From positions 186,001-250,000 of the forward strand of contig VXTR01000068.1 of assembly GCA_009837355.1 (NCBI GenBank): a stretch of DNA of 64,000 bases, written 5' to 3'. The position numbers and the translations under genes were made by a program. Positions 10,021 through 17,896 of the stretch are shown here, piece by piece (position 1 is the stretch's first letter; every line of letters starts with the position of its first letter). Under the pieces are notes generated by a model that saw only the letters and a list, made by a program, of their open reading frames with translations, had not been told where the DNA came from and searched no databases. This stretch comes from Chloroflexota bacterium. GTDB lineage: Bacteria; Chloroflexota; Dehalococcoidia; Lucifugimonadales; UBA3495.

Positions 10021-10766
10021 CCCGACACGCGCCCCAGGAATTCGCCGGCCCCCCGTGCTGCCCAGGCGTTCCACGAAGTCATCAGGAACTTGGTGCCCTT
10101 TTCAACGTATGACGCCACGTTGTCGTCGTTGACCAGCGTGCCGGCGGTGCGGCCTGCGCTCACGATTCGGGCGATGGCATCGTCAATTGCCCCTTGCACT
10201 TCGGGATGGCCCACGTTGCCGATGTGTCCCATCGTCTGCGAGAGGTCGGTAGGCGCGACGAAGAACACGTCTATGCCATCCACCTTGAGGATTTCGTCCA
10301 GATTGTCCAGTGCGGCAACTTCCTCAATGAGTACGATGACCATGGTCTGGTCGTTGGCCCGATGCACGTAGTCGGGCACTCCGAAAGATTGACGTCCACC
10401 GAACATCCCCCGGTAGCCCAGGGGCGCGAACTTGGCGGCGCCGGCGGCGGCCTCAGCCTCTTCCCGCGTGTTGACGTGAGGCAGCACCACTCCCATGGAA
10501 CCCCGGTCGAGGGTTCGGGTGATGAGTCCGGCGTCGTTGGCGTTGCAGCGGGTGATGGAAGCCATGCCCCACAGGTCGCAGGCGCGGGTCATATCGCCCA
10601 GCGTGTCCCAATCCACCGGCCCGTGCTCGCACTCCATCCACACCGAATCAAACCCGATGGGGCCCAGGAAATCAATAATCTCGCTGGTCATCAGCCCAGA
10701 AATGCAGGTTGCCGGCTCTCCGCGTTGCAGTTTTTCTTTCACCGGGTTGGGACGTATGGCTGACAC
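10014..10766 (-). CDS. HpcH/HpaI family aldolase (first copy)
   Basis: The 250-residue protein belongs to the metal-dependent HpcH/HpaI (2-keto-3-deoxy acid) aldolases. It shows MECEHGPVDWDTL for the barrel's acidic patch, VLPHVNTREEAE, APLGYRGMFG and a late VAPTDLSQTMG segment. These enzymes split 4-hydroxy-2-oxo acids into pyruvate and an aldehyde. The true substrate cannot be read from sequence. The GTG start has an AGGAGG site six bases upstream. It lies last in the minus-strand corrin cluster, although no role in cobalamin synthesis is known for this family. A second copy lies at 28928-29713. Confidence 0.85.
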   Translation of the reverse strand: MSAIRPNPVKEKLQRGEPATCISGLMTSEIIDFLGPIGFDSVWMECEHGPVDWDTLGDMTRACDLWGMASITRCNANDAGLITRTLDRGSMGVVLPHVNTREEAEAAAGAAKFAPLGYRGMFGGRQSFGVPDYVHRANDQTMVIVLIEEVAALDNLDEILKVDGIDVFFVAPTDLSQTMGHIGNVGHPEVQGAIDDAIARIVSAGRTAGTLVNDDNVASYVEKGTKFLMTSWNAWAARGAGEFLGRVSGH

Positions 10767-10786
10767 GATGTTCCTCCTGTGGATAG

Positions 10787-11545
10787 TTATTGCTTGGCTT
10801 CGTAGCCGCGTGGGGTAACCATGCGGCCGTTGTGAACGTAGGTGTTGGAATTGCCGATGACTACGGTGGTGAACATATCAATCACCAACTGCTCACCGTC
10901 CAGCCTGCTAAGGTCCGACAGGGATACCGCCTGCTCGGGCCGGAAAGCGTGTCGCACGACGCCAACGGGCGTTGTAGCGGGACGATGCTCTAGGAAAATC
11001 CGGCGCGCCTCGTCCAGTTGGGTAACCCGGCGTCGGCTGCGCGGGTTATACAGCACGGCTACGAAATCGCCGGCGGCGGCAGCATTCAGCCGGCGGCAGA
11101 TTTGCTCCCAGGGAGTGAGCAGATTGCTGAGGCTAATGGCGCAGAAATCCTGCATCAGTGGCGAACCCAAAAGGGCCGCCGACGACTGCAACGCGGAGAC
11201 GCCGGGCACCGTTTCCACCGTCGGACCGATGCCGTCCCACTGCCGGTCAGTCAGAACGCGGAACACCGGGCCGGCCATGCCATAGATACCGGCGTCGCCG
11301 GAGGACACTACCGCCACCGTTTTACCAGCGTAGGCGAGGTCAACGGCCAGGGCGGCCCGCTCCAGTTCCTGCCCCAATTCCATGCTATGGAGCGTTTGAT
11401 TCGACGCATCTTGCGCCACTTGCTCGATGTAATAACGATAGCCCACCAGGTCTTCGCTCTCGGCGATGGCGGCGGCGGCGGCCGGCGTCAGATGCCCGGC
11501 GTCGCCGGGACCGATGCCGACCAGATAAAGTTTGCCGGTGTTCAT
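10787..11545 (-). CDS. cbiH: Precorrin-3B / cobalt-precorrin-3 C17-methyltransferase
   Basis: This 252-residue SAM-dependent methyltransferase has the tetrapyrrole-methylase N-terminal motif LVGIGPGDAGHLTP and the segment VLYNPRSRRR typical of CobJ/CbiH. It methylates C17 and drives ring contraction in corrin synthesis. With cbiG, cbiD and cbiX alongside, the oxygen-independent (CbiH) role is more likely than CobJ. It lies 32 bases after cbiG in the cluster. The symbol cobJ would be equally acceptable. Confidence 0.9.
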   Translation of the reverse strand: MNTGKLYLVGIGPGDAGHLTPAAAAAIAESEDLVGYRYYIEQVAQDASNQTLHSMELGQELERAALAVDLAYAGKTVAVVSSGDAGIYGMAGPVFRVLTDRQWDGIGPTVETVPGVSALQSSAALLGSPLMQDFCAISLSNLLTPWEQICRRLNAAAAGDFVAVLYNPRSRRRVTQLDEARRIFLEHRPATTPVGVVRHAFRPEQAVSLSDLSRLDGEQLVIDMFTTVVIGNSNTYVHNGRMVTPRGYEAKQ

Positions 11546-11577
11546 AGTCTTTCCTGTGCGGGTAACGCTGACATCAC

Positions 11578-12711
11578 TCAGCCGGACAGATTAGATGGAA
11601 TGCGCGCGAAGGCAATCGTAGCGCGGTCGGACTTGGTGCGAGGAACGATGACTCCGGACGTGCCGGCCGCTAGCATCGCCGCCGGTTCCGCCACGCCGAA
11701 AACGCCGAGCAGATCGCTGGCCGCCGAGGCCGTGGGACGGCTCAGCCCACGCGCCGTGTCTGCCGGGTCTGGCTCCCGACGGGCGGTGGCGTTCAGCTCG
11801 TTGTCGGCATACGTTTGCAGTGGAACCCCCAGCCAGTCGGCCAGCTCGATGATGCCGGGTTCGTCGGCTTTGAGCTCAGCGGTGGCGATTTTGGTGATGC
11901 TCTGCCTGGATAGCCCGTGCTTTTGAAGGGTGTTGGTCAGCAACTCTCGCAAGTGCGCTGCATCCACGCCGCGACGACAGCCTACTCCGGCCACCAGTGT
12001 CGGAGGTCGGTAAATCACTATGGGATGATTGGCTTCCGGCAACAGCGAACGGTCGGACACTATCAGCATGGCTGCATAACCTCCGACAGTAGCATCATCC
12101 GGGTTATCCACGATGACTATGCCGTCGGAAAGAGGCGAATCGTCAGGCCAACTGGTCTCGGTTGCCGGGTCAAGCCACAGCGCAACAGGCTCGCCGTTCA
12201 CTACCGCTGCAGATGCACGGGTCAAGTTCTTCGGTGAGGCTTCAATCCGCCAACCCAATTTGCGGCCTACCAGGTCAAGAGCGGTTACGTTCAGCGCGTT
12301 GGATGCCGAGGTGATGATGGGCTGAGCGCCGATAGATTCACCAACCCGGCGGGCTAACTCGTCCGCGCCGCCCACATGCCCGGATAGTACGCTAACCGCA
12401 TAGTGCCCGCCATCGTCCACGCAGACCACAGCAGCATCCATTTTCTTGCCGGCGAAAACCGGGGCCAACAGACGGACTGCTGCGCCAACAGGCAGGAAAA
12501 CAATCAGCGCGTCACGGTTGACGAACAGGCTTTGCAACACCGGACGCAGGGGCAGGTCGTAGAGATGGGTTTCGCGGTCAGTTTCATCGGCTAACCGTCG
12601 CTCCAGATGCAGTTCTGCCTCGGGCAACTTTGACGCCAGCCGGCGGGCGAGAATGGCGCCGGGCCTAGACACGGCGACGATAGCCGTTTTGACGGCGCTT
12701 TCGAGAGCCAT
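11578..12711 (-). CDS. cbiG: Cobalt-precorrin-5A hydrolase
   Basis: The 377-residue protein shows the three CbiG parts. An N-terminal domain includes FLPVGAAVRLLAP and CVDDGGHYAVSVLSGHVGGA, a middle region follows, and the C-terminal domain includes VAGVGCRRG and ELNAT. CbiG opens the lactone of cobalt-precorrin-5A, releasing acetaldehyde, and marks the anaerobic route. The gene lies 12 bases after cbiF and 32 bases before cbiH, in the same direction. Confidence 0.92.
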   Translation of the reverse strand: MALESAVKTAIVAVSRPGAILARRLASKLPEAELHLERRLADETDRETHLYDLPLRPVLQSLFVNRDALIVFLPVGAAVRLLAPVFAGKKMDAAVVCVDDGGHYAVSVLSGHVGGADELARRVGESIGAQPIITSASNALNVTALDLVGRKLGWRIEASPKNLTRASAAVVNGEPVALWLDPATETSWPDDSPLSDGIVIVDNPDDATVGGYAAMLIVSDRSLLPEANHPIVIYRPPTLVAGVGCRRGVDAAHLRELLTNTLQKHGLSRQSITKIATAELKADEPGIIELADWLGVPLQTYADNELNATARREPDPADTARGLSRPTASAASDLLGVFGVAEPAAMLAAGTSGVIVPRTKSDRATIAFARIPSNLSG

Positions 12712-12723
12712 CCGCCGTTCCGG

Positions 12724-13617
12724 TCAGTCGCTGACGGCTGATGCCGGAGTTGCGGGCTCCGGCTGGACTTCGTAGCCGCCGGCTTCATACAGGTCGGCGC
12801 GGTCAGCGTCGGCGTGGGAACCCTGGCCGGCTCGGCGGTACAGATGGGTGTAATCGTCTGAATAAAGATGGGACACCGCCACCTGCTCGGTGGAATCTGG
12901 ATTGAGCAGCTCGGGACCAACGGCTTTGCCCACGATGATGAGGGCTTGCAGGGTAATTTTGGCGTCCCTGACTTTCCCTGCGATGTCGGCCAAAGTGCCG
13001 CGTATGATTTGCTCGTCGGGCCAGCCCACCCGATAGGCCACTGCCACCGGAGTGTCGGGGGAATAGCCTGCCTCCTGCAATTGATTAGCGATGCGGAACA
13101 TCCGAGTTACGCTGAGGAAAATCGCCAGGGTACTTTGATGGCGGGCCAGGTCAACCAGCGCTTCACCCTCAGGCATAGGTACGCGCCCCTCCGCACGGGT
13201 CATAATCACGGTCTGCGATACTTCCGGCACGGTGAGTTCTGCTTTCAGCACGGCGGCGGCCGCAAAAATTGCGCTGACGCCGGGGATAATTTCGTAATCC
13301 ACTTGCTCCCTTTCCAGGATCCGCATCTGTTCCAATGTAGCGCCGTACAGCGACGGGTCACCACTCTGGATGCGGGCGACGATTTTGCCTTCGGAAACAG
13401 CGCGCAAGGTAACGTCCATAATTTCCGGCAGGGCCATATCCTTGCTGCCGTACACTGCCGCGCCCGGTTTGGCAAACCTTGCGATTTCGGCGGGCACTAG
13501 CGAGTCGGCGTAGATAATGACGTCGGCTTCGTCGATAATCCGCTTGGCTTTGAGAGTCAGCAGTTCGGGGTCGCCGGGTCCGGCGCCGATGATATAAACT
13601 TTGCCTTGACTGGGCAT
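12724..13617 (-). CDS. cbiF: Precorrin-4 / cobalt-precorrin-4 C11-methyltransferase
   Basis: The 297-residue protein has the methylase motif IIGAGPGDPELLTLKAKR, the YADSLV segment and the IQSGDPSLYGA loop of CobM/CbiF. It methylates C11 of the contracted ring. An Ala/Pro-rich tail of about 45 residues after the conserved core has no evident function. It is 27 bases downstream of cbiL and 12 bases upstream of cbiG. Confidence 0.92.
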   Translation of the reverse strand: MPSQGKVYIIGAGPGDPELLTLKAKRIIDEADVIIYADSLVPAEIARFAKPGAAVYGSKDMALPEIMDVTLRAVSEGKIVARIQSGDPSLYGATLEQMRILEREQVDYEIIPGVSAIFAAAAVLKAELTVPEVSQTVIMTRAEGRVPMPEGEALVDLARHQSTLAIFLSVTRMFRIANQLQEAGYSPDTPVAVAYRVGWPDEQIIRGTLADIAGKVRDAKITLQALIIVGKAVGPELLNPDSTEQVAVSHLYSDDYTHLYRRAGQGSHADADRADLYEAGGYEVQPEPATPASAVSD

Positions 13618-13644
13618 TTGGATTCCTCCGATATGCGCGCCGGT

Positions 13645-14361
13645 CTAGCGCCGGATGATCAGCAGTGAGAAGTAATCCAGGTCCTCGGTTGAGAGTTCCT
13701 GTATGTTGCGGACCACGCGCTCGCGTTCGGTGGTGGCCCGCCTAACGTAGATGGTGCGTCCGGCCAGGCCCAGGCGCTCCAGGTTGGCAAGGGCATCGAG
13801 TAGCGCCCGGTTCACTTTCATCAGGACGATGGTGTCGTATAGGGAGATGGCTTCACGCAGGTCGTCAATGCCATACACCGCCGGCAAGATGGCGAGGCGC
13901 TGCCCGTGATGCACCAGGGGCGCCGCCGCCGATGCCGCCGCCGCCATTACCGATGATACGCCCGGTACCACTTCCACCGGTAGGTGCGGGAATTCTTCCT
14001 GGATGGTTTCCAGCACGTAGGCGAAGGTGCTGTACAGCATCGGATCGCCTTCAGTGATGAAGGCGACGTCCTGGCCGGCTTCCAGGCGAACCGCCAAGTC
14101 CCGGGCGGCGTTGCGCCAGACTTCACCGGCGGCGTCTTCGTCGTTGGTGGGGAATTTGGCTCTCACCACTTCTTGGCAGGTTTCGTCGATGATGCCTTTT
14201 ACGATGCTGTAAGCATAGCTCTCAGCGCTCACTCCAGCCTGGGGAACCCAGATGATGGGTACCGACTGCAATATACGCTGAGCCTTGACGGTGAGCAGTT
14301 CCGGATCGCCTGGGCCGACTCCGACACCGTAAAGACGGCCTGATGGGGGGATATCGGTCAT
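13645..14361 (-). CDS. cbiL: Precorrin-2 / cobalt-precorrin-2 C20-methyltransferase
   Basis: The 238-residue methyltransferase has the SAM-binding motif GVGVGPGDPELLTVKAQR and the ITEGDPMLYSTF loop of CobI/CbiL. It methylates C20 of (cobalt-)precorrin-2. The start at 14361 gives the classic ATGA overlap with the cbiT stop. An in-frame start at 14373 would add four residues. It is the methylase acting earliest in the route, although it lies fifth in the cluster. Confidence 0.92.
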   Translation of the reverse strand: MTDIPPSGRLYGVGVGPGDPELLTVKAQRILQSVPIIWVPQAGVSAESYAYSIVKGIIDETCQEVVRAKFPTNDEDAAGEVWRNAARDLAVRLEAGQDVAFITEGDPMLYSTFAYVLETIQEEFPHLPVEVVPGVSSVMAAAASAAAPLVHHGQRLAILPAVYGIDDLREAISLYDTIVLMKVNRALLDALANLERLGLAGRTIYVRRATTERERVVRNIQELSTEDLDYFSLLIIRR

Positions 14362-15005
14362 TTCTGCCCCCATACTACGAATACCGGGTTCATCGCTTCC
14401 AATCGTAATGCTCCGTCCGGCAGCTCGCGGCCCCGGGCTGCCGTTATCATTGTCATTTCAGGTGACATTGCCGCGTTCTTGAGCGCCTGGTAAGTTGAAC
14501 CGGCGCGTTCCATCACCGCGAAGTTGGCCACCAGCCACCCTCCGGCGCGCAGCCGTCTCACTGCCGTTTCGATGATGGCGGGCGTAGCCGCTCCGCCACC
14601 GCCTACGAACACGGAGTCAGGGTCGGGCAAATCGCGCAACACATCGGGAGCAGCGCCGATTACAACGGAAACCCGTCCGTCTCCGTATTTTGCCACGTTG
14701 TTCTCCAGCAGCTCAGCGTTGTTGGTGTCCTTGTCGATGGCATAGATTCTGCCGCAATAGGCAATCTGCGCCGCTTCTACGGCTATGGAACCGGTGCCCG
14801 AGCCAATGTCCCAGACGACGCTGTCGGAGCGCAGGCCTAATGCATACAGACTGACTGCCCGCACCTCCGACTTAGTAATTTGACCCCGCACTGGCCGGCG
14901 CTGCTCAAATGCGTCGTCGGGCAGGCCGAAACCGTGTGTACGGCGGTGTCCCGTGCCAGCCGCAAGAGGCGAAGCCAGTGCTTCTGTTTGGCTAGATTGC
15001 AGCAT
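14358..15005 (-). CDS. cbiT: Cobalt-precorrin-6B C15-methyltransferase (decarboxylating)
   Basis: The 215-residue protein has a Rossmann methyltransferase core with VVWDIGSGTGSIAVEAA, preceded by FEQRRPVRGQITKSEVR, as in CbiT. It methylates C15 and decarboxylates the acetate side chain on ring C. The start at 15005 overlaps the end of cbiD by 14 bases. The open frame runs further upstream only inside cbiD. The CbiE (C5-methylase) half seen in fused CobL proteins is absent, and no separate cbiE lies in the window. Confidence 0.9.
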   Translation of the reverse strand: MLQSSQTEALASPLAAGTGHRRTHGFGLPDDAFEQRRPVRGQITKSEVRAVSLYALGLRSDSVVWDIGSGTGSIAVEAAQIAYCGRIYAIDKDTNNAELLENNVAKYGDGRVSVVIGAAPDVLRDLPDPDSVFVGGGGAATPAIIETAVRRLRAGGWLVANFAVMERAGSTYQALKNAAMSPEMTMITAARGRELPDGALRLEAMNPVFVVWGQK

Positions 15006-16242
15006 CGGCTGCCACGGTTGCCGGGTCGCGCATCGGGATGCCGTCGGCGGACGTGCTGGCCGCGCCCAGCAGGTTGCCCTCAAAGTCAAAGCACAATGCG
15101 TCAACAATAATGGTATCGCTCGGATCTGCGTCAGAGTCCTGGCCCAGATACCTCTGGGCCTGCTGGCAGACCAGTTGGCACATCAGTGGGAAAACTTCCA
15201 TCACGCCGTGCTCCTGGGCCAGTTCCTGAAAGTGGCGGCCGCTGGCGGCGTTTCGCATCTCTTCCTGCAATTCCGGCGGCGCTCCGCATTGGGCAGCCAA
15301 CTGCGAGAGGAACCCAGTGTCCACCTGGTTGCCGGCTACGTGCGTGACGAAATACCCCATGGCCATCTTGGAAAACTTGCCCACCATTCCCACGTGGGCA
15401 ACCCGCTTGATGCCTTTATTGACGCACCTTTTCATTGACGGGCCGGAGAATATGCCGGCCTCAACGTAGGCCATATCGGGCAAATCCAGCAGCTGACGGG
15501 TGTACTGCTCGCTGCGAGTGCCGGTGGATAGCACCAAGTGGTCCAGGCCGTTGGTGGCGGCAACGTCAATGGCCAGATGCACGCTGGCCCGCCACGCTGC
15601 CGTGCTGAACGGCTGCACGATGCCTGTGCTGCCCAGGATGCTGATGCCACCCAGGACGCCAAGCCTGGCGTTGGTGGTCTGCTTGGCGATTTCCTCGCCG
15701 TCGGGCACCGAGATGCGCGCGCGTACTCCGGTCTCGGGTGGCCATCCGCACTCTACCAAGCCCTCGGCTACTGCGTCTGCCATCATGCGGCGGGGGACTC
15801 GGGTCACCGCCGGATCGCCTACCTCGATGCCTGTACCCGGTCGGGTAACGGTGCCGACGCCGGGGCCGCCGGTGATGTGCAGTCCTTTGATGCCGTCGGG
15901 CAGCCGCCACACGCCGACGATAATCTCGGCGCCGTGGGTAACGTCCGGATCGTCGCCGCCGTCCTTGACTACTGAGCAGCGAACCCCCTCTTCGGGGACC
16001 ATGGGCCAACTGCGGTGAACTTTCAGCGTGGCGTACCCGCGCCCTCCGGGAAGCGGCACTGACACTTGCTCGGGAGCGCTGCCGGACAGCATGAGGATTA
16101 CCGCCGCTTTGGCGGCGGCAGCGGCGGTGGTGCCGGTGGTGTAACCGGTTCGCATGCCACGCGGGTCGCGCTTGGTGGGACGGGAATAGTCGCTTTCCGG
16201 GCGCTCAGCATCGATGCCGTCATGTTCGGGATTGGTCAACAT
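14992..16242 (-). CDS. cbiD: Cobalt-precorrin-5B C1-methyltransferase
   Basis: The 416-residue protein shows the CbiD signature RTGYTTGTTAAAAAKAA near the N-terminus, followed by KDGGDDPDVTHGAEI. CbiD methylates C1 in the oxygen-independent pathway. About 30 unconserved residues precede the core. It is separated from cbiX by a 104-base gap holding two overlapping perfect inverted repeats, so a separate promoter or control point is possible here. Confidence 0.92.
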   Translation of the reverse strand: MLTNPEHDGIDAERPESDYSRPTKRDPRGMRTGYTTGTTAAAAAKAAVILMLSGSAPEQVSVPLPGGRGYATLKVHRSWPMVPEEGVRCSVVKDGGDDPDVTHGAEIIVGVWRLPDGIKGLHITGGPGVGTVTRPGTGIEVGDPAVTRVPRRMMADAVAEGLVECGWPPETGVRARISVPDGEEIAKQTTNARLGVLGGISILGSTGIVQPFSTAAWRASVHLAIDVAATNGLDHLVLSTGTRSEQYTRQLLDLPDMAYVEAGIFSGPSMKRCVNKGIKRVAHVGMVGKFSKMAMGYFVTHVAGNQVDTGFLSQLAAQCGAPPELQEEMRNAASGRHFQELAQEHGVMEVFPLMCQLVCQQAQRYLGQDSDADPSDTIIVDALCFDFEGNLLGAASTSADGIPMRDPATVAADAAI

Positions 16243-16268
16243 ACCCTGAATCGCTTATCCGCATTTAT

Positions 16269-16296
16269 CCAGTCTTGACTGGTTACGATTGTAACC
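16269..16296. promoter_or_regulatory. Two overlapping perfect inverted repeats between cbiX and cbiD
   Basis: CCAGTC-TT-GACTGG (16269-16282) and GGTTAC-GATT-GTAACC (16281-16296) share two bases, so the two hairpins exclude each other at the junction. They lie in the 104-base gap between cbiX and cbiD. No T-run follows, so a simple terminator is unlikely. An operator or an RNA switch is possible, and the role is unknown. Confidence 0.4.
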
Positions 16297-16346
16297 CATA
16301 AACGGGGCAATCGCTTGATGTGGTGTTCTGTTTACCGGCGTGTGGG

Positions 16347-17243
16347 CTATGATTCAGCCTGAGCTGCACGCACCCGGTCACTGGCTACCTGAACCAGCCG
16401 GTCGTCCACACCCAGGGGCGGCGCGACCGACATGGGAATATCCGGGTAGGTTTCTTGCAGCTGGCCCATGGTGCCCAGCACGTTGCGCTGCAAAATCAGC
16501 CCGGGGAAAAACAGGTAGGGGGCGCAGATGATACTGCCGACGCCGCGCCGGTCAATCAACTCGGCGGCAGCGGCCGCCATGGTCGGGTCGCCATAGTGGG
16601 ATTGGGCTACGGACACAGCGTATTGTTCACCCAGGCCATGCTCAATCCAGTTGCCCAGTTCCTTCAGCCAGAGGCAATCGTCGTAGCGCGTTTGCGTACC
16701 AGCCTTGACCAGCAGGATGCCTACGGGTCGCCCATCCTGCGATTGAGCCACGCCCTTCGGCAGTGCGGCAATGCGGTCTCGCACCAGGTCGGCGATGCGG
16801 GCGTCGGCCCCTAGTCCCTGGGCCAATCTGATCTCAACGCCCGGGGATTCGGCGGCGATGTCCTCTAGCACTTCGTCCATTTCAAGCGTAGCGTGTTTCC
16901 CGTTCCCCAGCAGGTAGGGTGCTACGACCACTCGTTTCAAGCCGGCCCGGGCCAGAATTGACACGGCTTCCGGCGGATGCGGCGGGAGAAACTCCAGGCA
17001 GGACACGATAACCTGCTCGGCGTCGCCGCCTAGCGATTGCGCCAGCCGGTGGCCGGCTTCGCGCAGCCCCACGGGCGTGTTGGGACAGCCCAGGCACCAG
17101 GCGGGGAAGCGTGGCCCGTCGGCGGCCCACGCGCAGGAACACTCGTCCCGGCTGGCCCCGCGCTGGCTCCCGTGGCACAACAACACCACTCCCCAACCGC
17201 CCAGGCCGCCATTGGTATCGTTTGCGACGTTATCGGCAGGCAT
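16347..17243 (-). CDS. cbiX: Sirohydrochlorin cobaltochelatase, CbiX type, with Cys insert
   Basis: The 298-residue protein carries two chelatase halves. The first has LLCHGSQRG near residue 22 and PYLLGNGKHATLEMDE further on, and the second has VAQSHYGDP and PYLFFPGLI. It inserts cobalt into sirohydrochlorin at the entry to the anaerobic corrin path. Between the first strand and the helix after it is an insert with C35-x-C37 and C50-x2-C53, not found in the best-studied short CbiX proteins. The start at 17243 lies five bases after the cbiC stop. An open frame continues upstream to 17375 only by overlapping cbiC. The iron chelatase SirB is an alternative, but context favours cobalt. Confidence 0.85.
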   Translation of the reverse strand: MPADNVANDTNGGLGGWGVVLLCHGSQRGASRDECSCAWAADGPRFPAWCLGCPNTPVGLREAGHRLAQSLGGDAEQVIVSCLEFLPPHPPEAVSILARAGLKRVVVAPYLLGNGKHATLEMDEVLEDIAAESPGVEIRLAQGLGADARIADLVRDRIAALPKGVAQSQDGRPVGILLVKAGTQTRYDDCLWLKELGNWIEHGLGEQYAVSVAQSHYGDPTMAAAAAELIDRRGVGSIICAPYLFFPGLILQRNVLGTMGQLQETYPDIPMSVAPPLGVDDRLVQVASDRVRAAQAES

Positions 17244-17248
17244 CAGGG

Positions 17249-17896
17249 TCAGTCCTCCAGCAGGTCCAACAGGGCGTTCACGGTGGCGGCAGCGGCTGAA
17301 CTCCCACCGCGACGTCCCAAAATGGTGAAGTGCGGCACGTCCCGCGCGGCGAGTTCCGCTTTGGACTCCGGGCAAGCCACGAAGCCCACGGGCATCCCGA
17401 TGACGGCAGCGGGAGCGATTTGCCTTGAGTCAATGAGGTCGAGTAAGGCCAGGAGCGCCGTAGGCGCGTTTCCGATGGCGACAACAGCGCCGTTCATCTG
17501 TGGCGCCAGTTCCCTGACTGCGGCGACGCTGCGGGTAGTCTGTTCACGAAGGGCTCGCTCGGCCACCTCCGGCGCGTCAATCAGACAGGCGGTGGCTATG
17601 CCCCGTCGGGTCAGCGCGGCGCGGGAGATGCCTACCTGAACCATGCGCACGTCGGTTATGACCCGTCGGGCTGTTCGAAGTGAGTCGAGGGCGGCGTCAA
17701 CCGCCCCTTTACTGAACCGCACGTCTCCGACGATGTCCGGGTCGCCTTCGGCCCGGACAATGCGGTGAAGGACGTACCGTTCGGAGTCGGATAGGCCGGA
17801 TGCGGCAATGTTGCCCTTCAGACTCTCACCCACCATCACCAAGCTTTGCCGGTCGATTTCCTCCGGTAGCAGGGCGTATTTTTCAACCAGGGTCAT
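17249..17896 (-). CDS. cbiC: Precorrin-8X / cobalt-precorrin-8 methylmutase
   Basis: The 215-residue product has the CbiC/CobH features VHRIVRAEGDPDIV (here preceded by YVL) and the GMPVGFVACPESK segment followed by a glycine/serine-rich RRGGSSAAAATVNA end. It moves the methyl group from C11 to C12 to give hydrogenobyrinate or cobyrinate. Its ATG directly follows the leuS stop codon with no gap, so it is probably co-transcribed and translationally coupled to leuS. It opens the corrin gene set. Confidence 0.93.
   Translation of the reverse strand: MTLVEKYALLPEEIDRQSLVMVGESLKGNIAASGLSDSERYVLHRIVRAEGDPDIVGDVRFSKGAVDAALDSLRTARRVITDVRMVQVGISRAALTRRGIATACLIDAPEVAERALREQTTRSVAAVRELAPQMNGAVVAIGNAPTALLALLDLIDSRQIAPAAVIGMPVGFVACPESKAELAARDVPHFTILGRRGGSSAAAATVNALLDLLED

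Noticed and set aside
14358..15107. CbiT starting at 15107
   Set aside because: The first 34 residues of that frame lie antisense-free but inside cbiD, read in another frame, and do not resemble CbiT. The ATG at 15005 fits the family.
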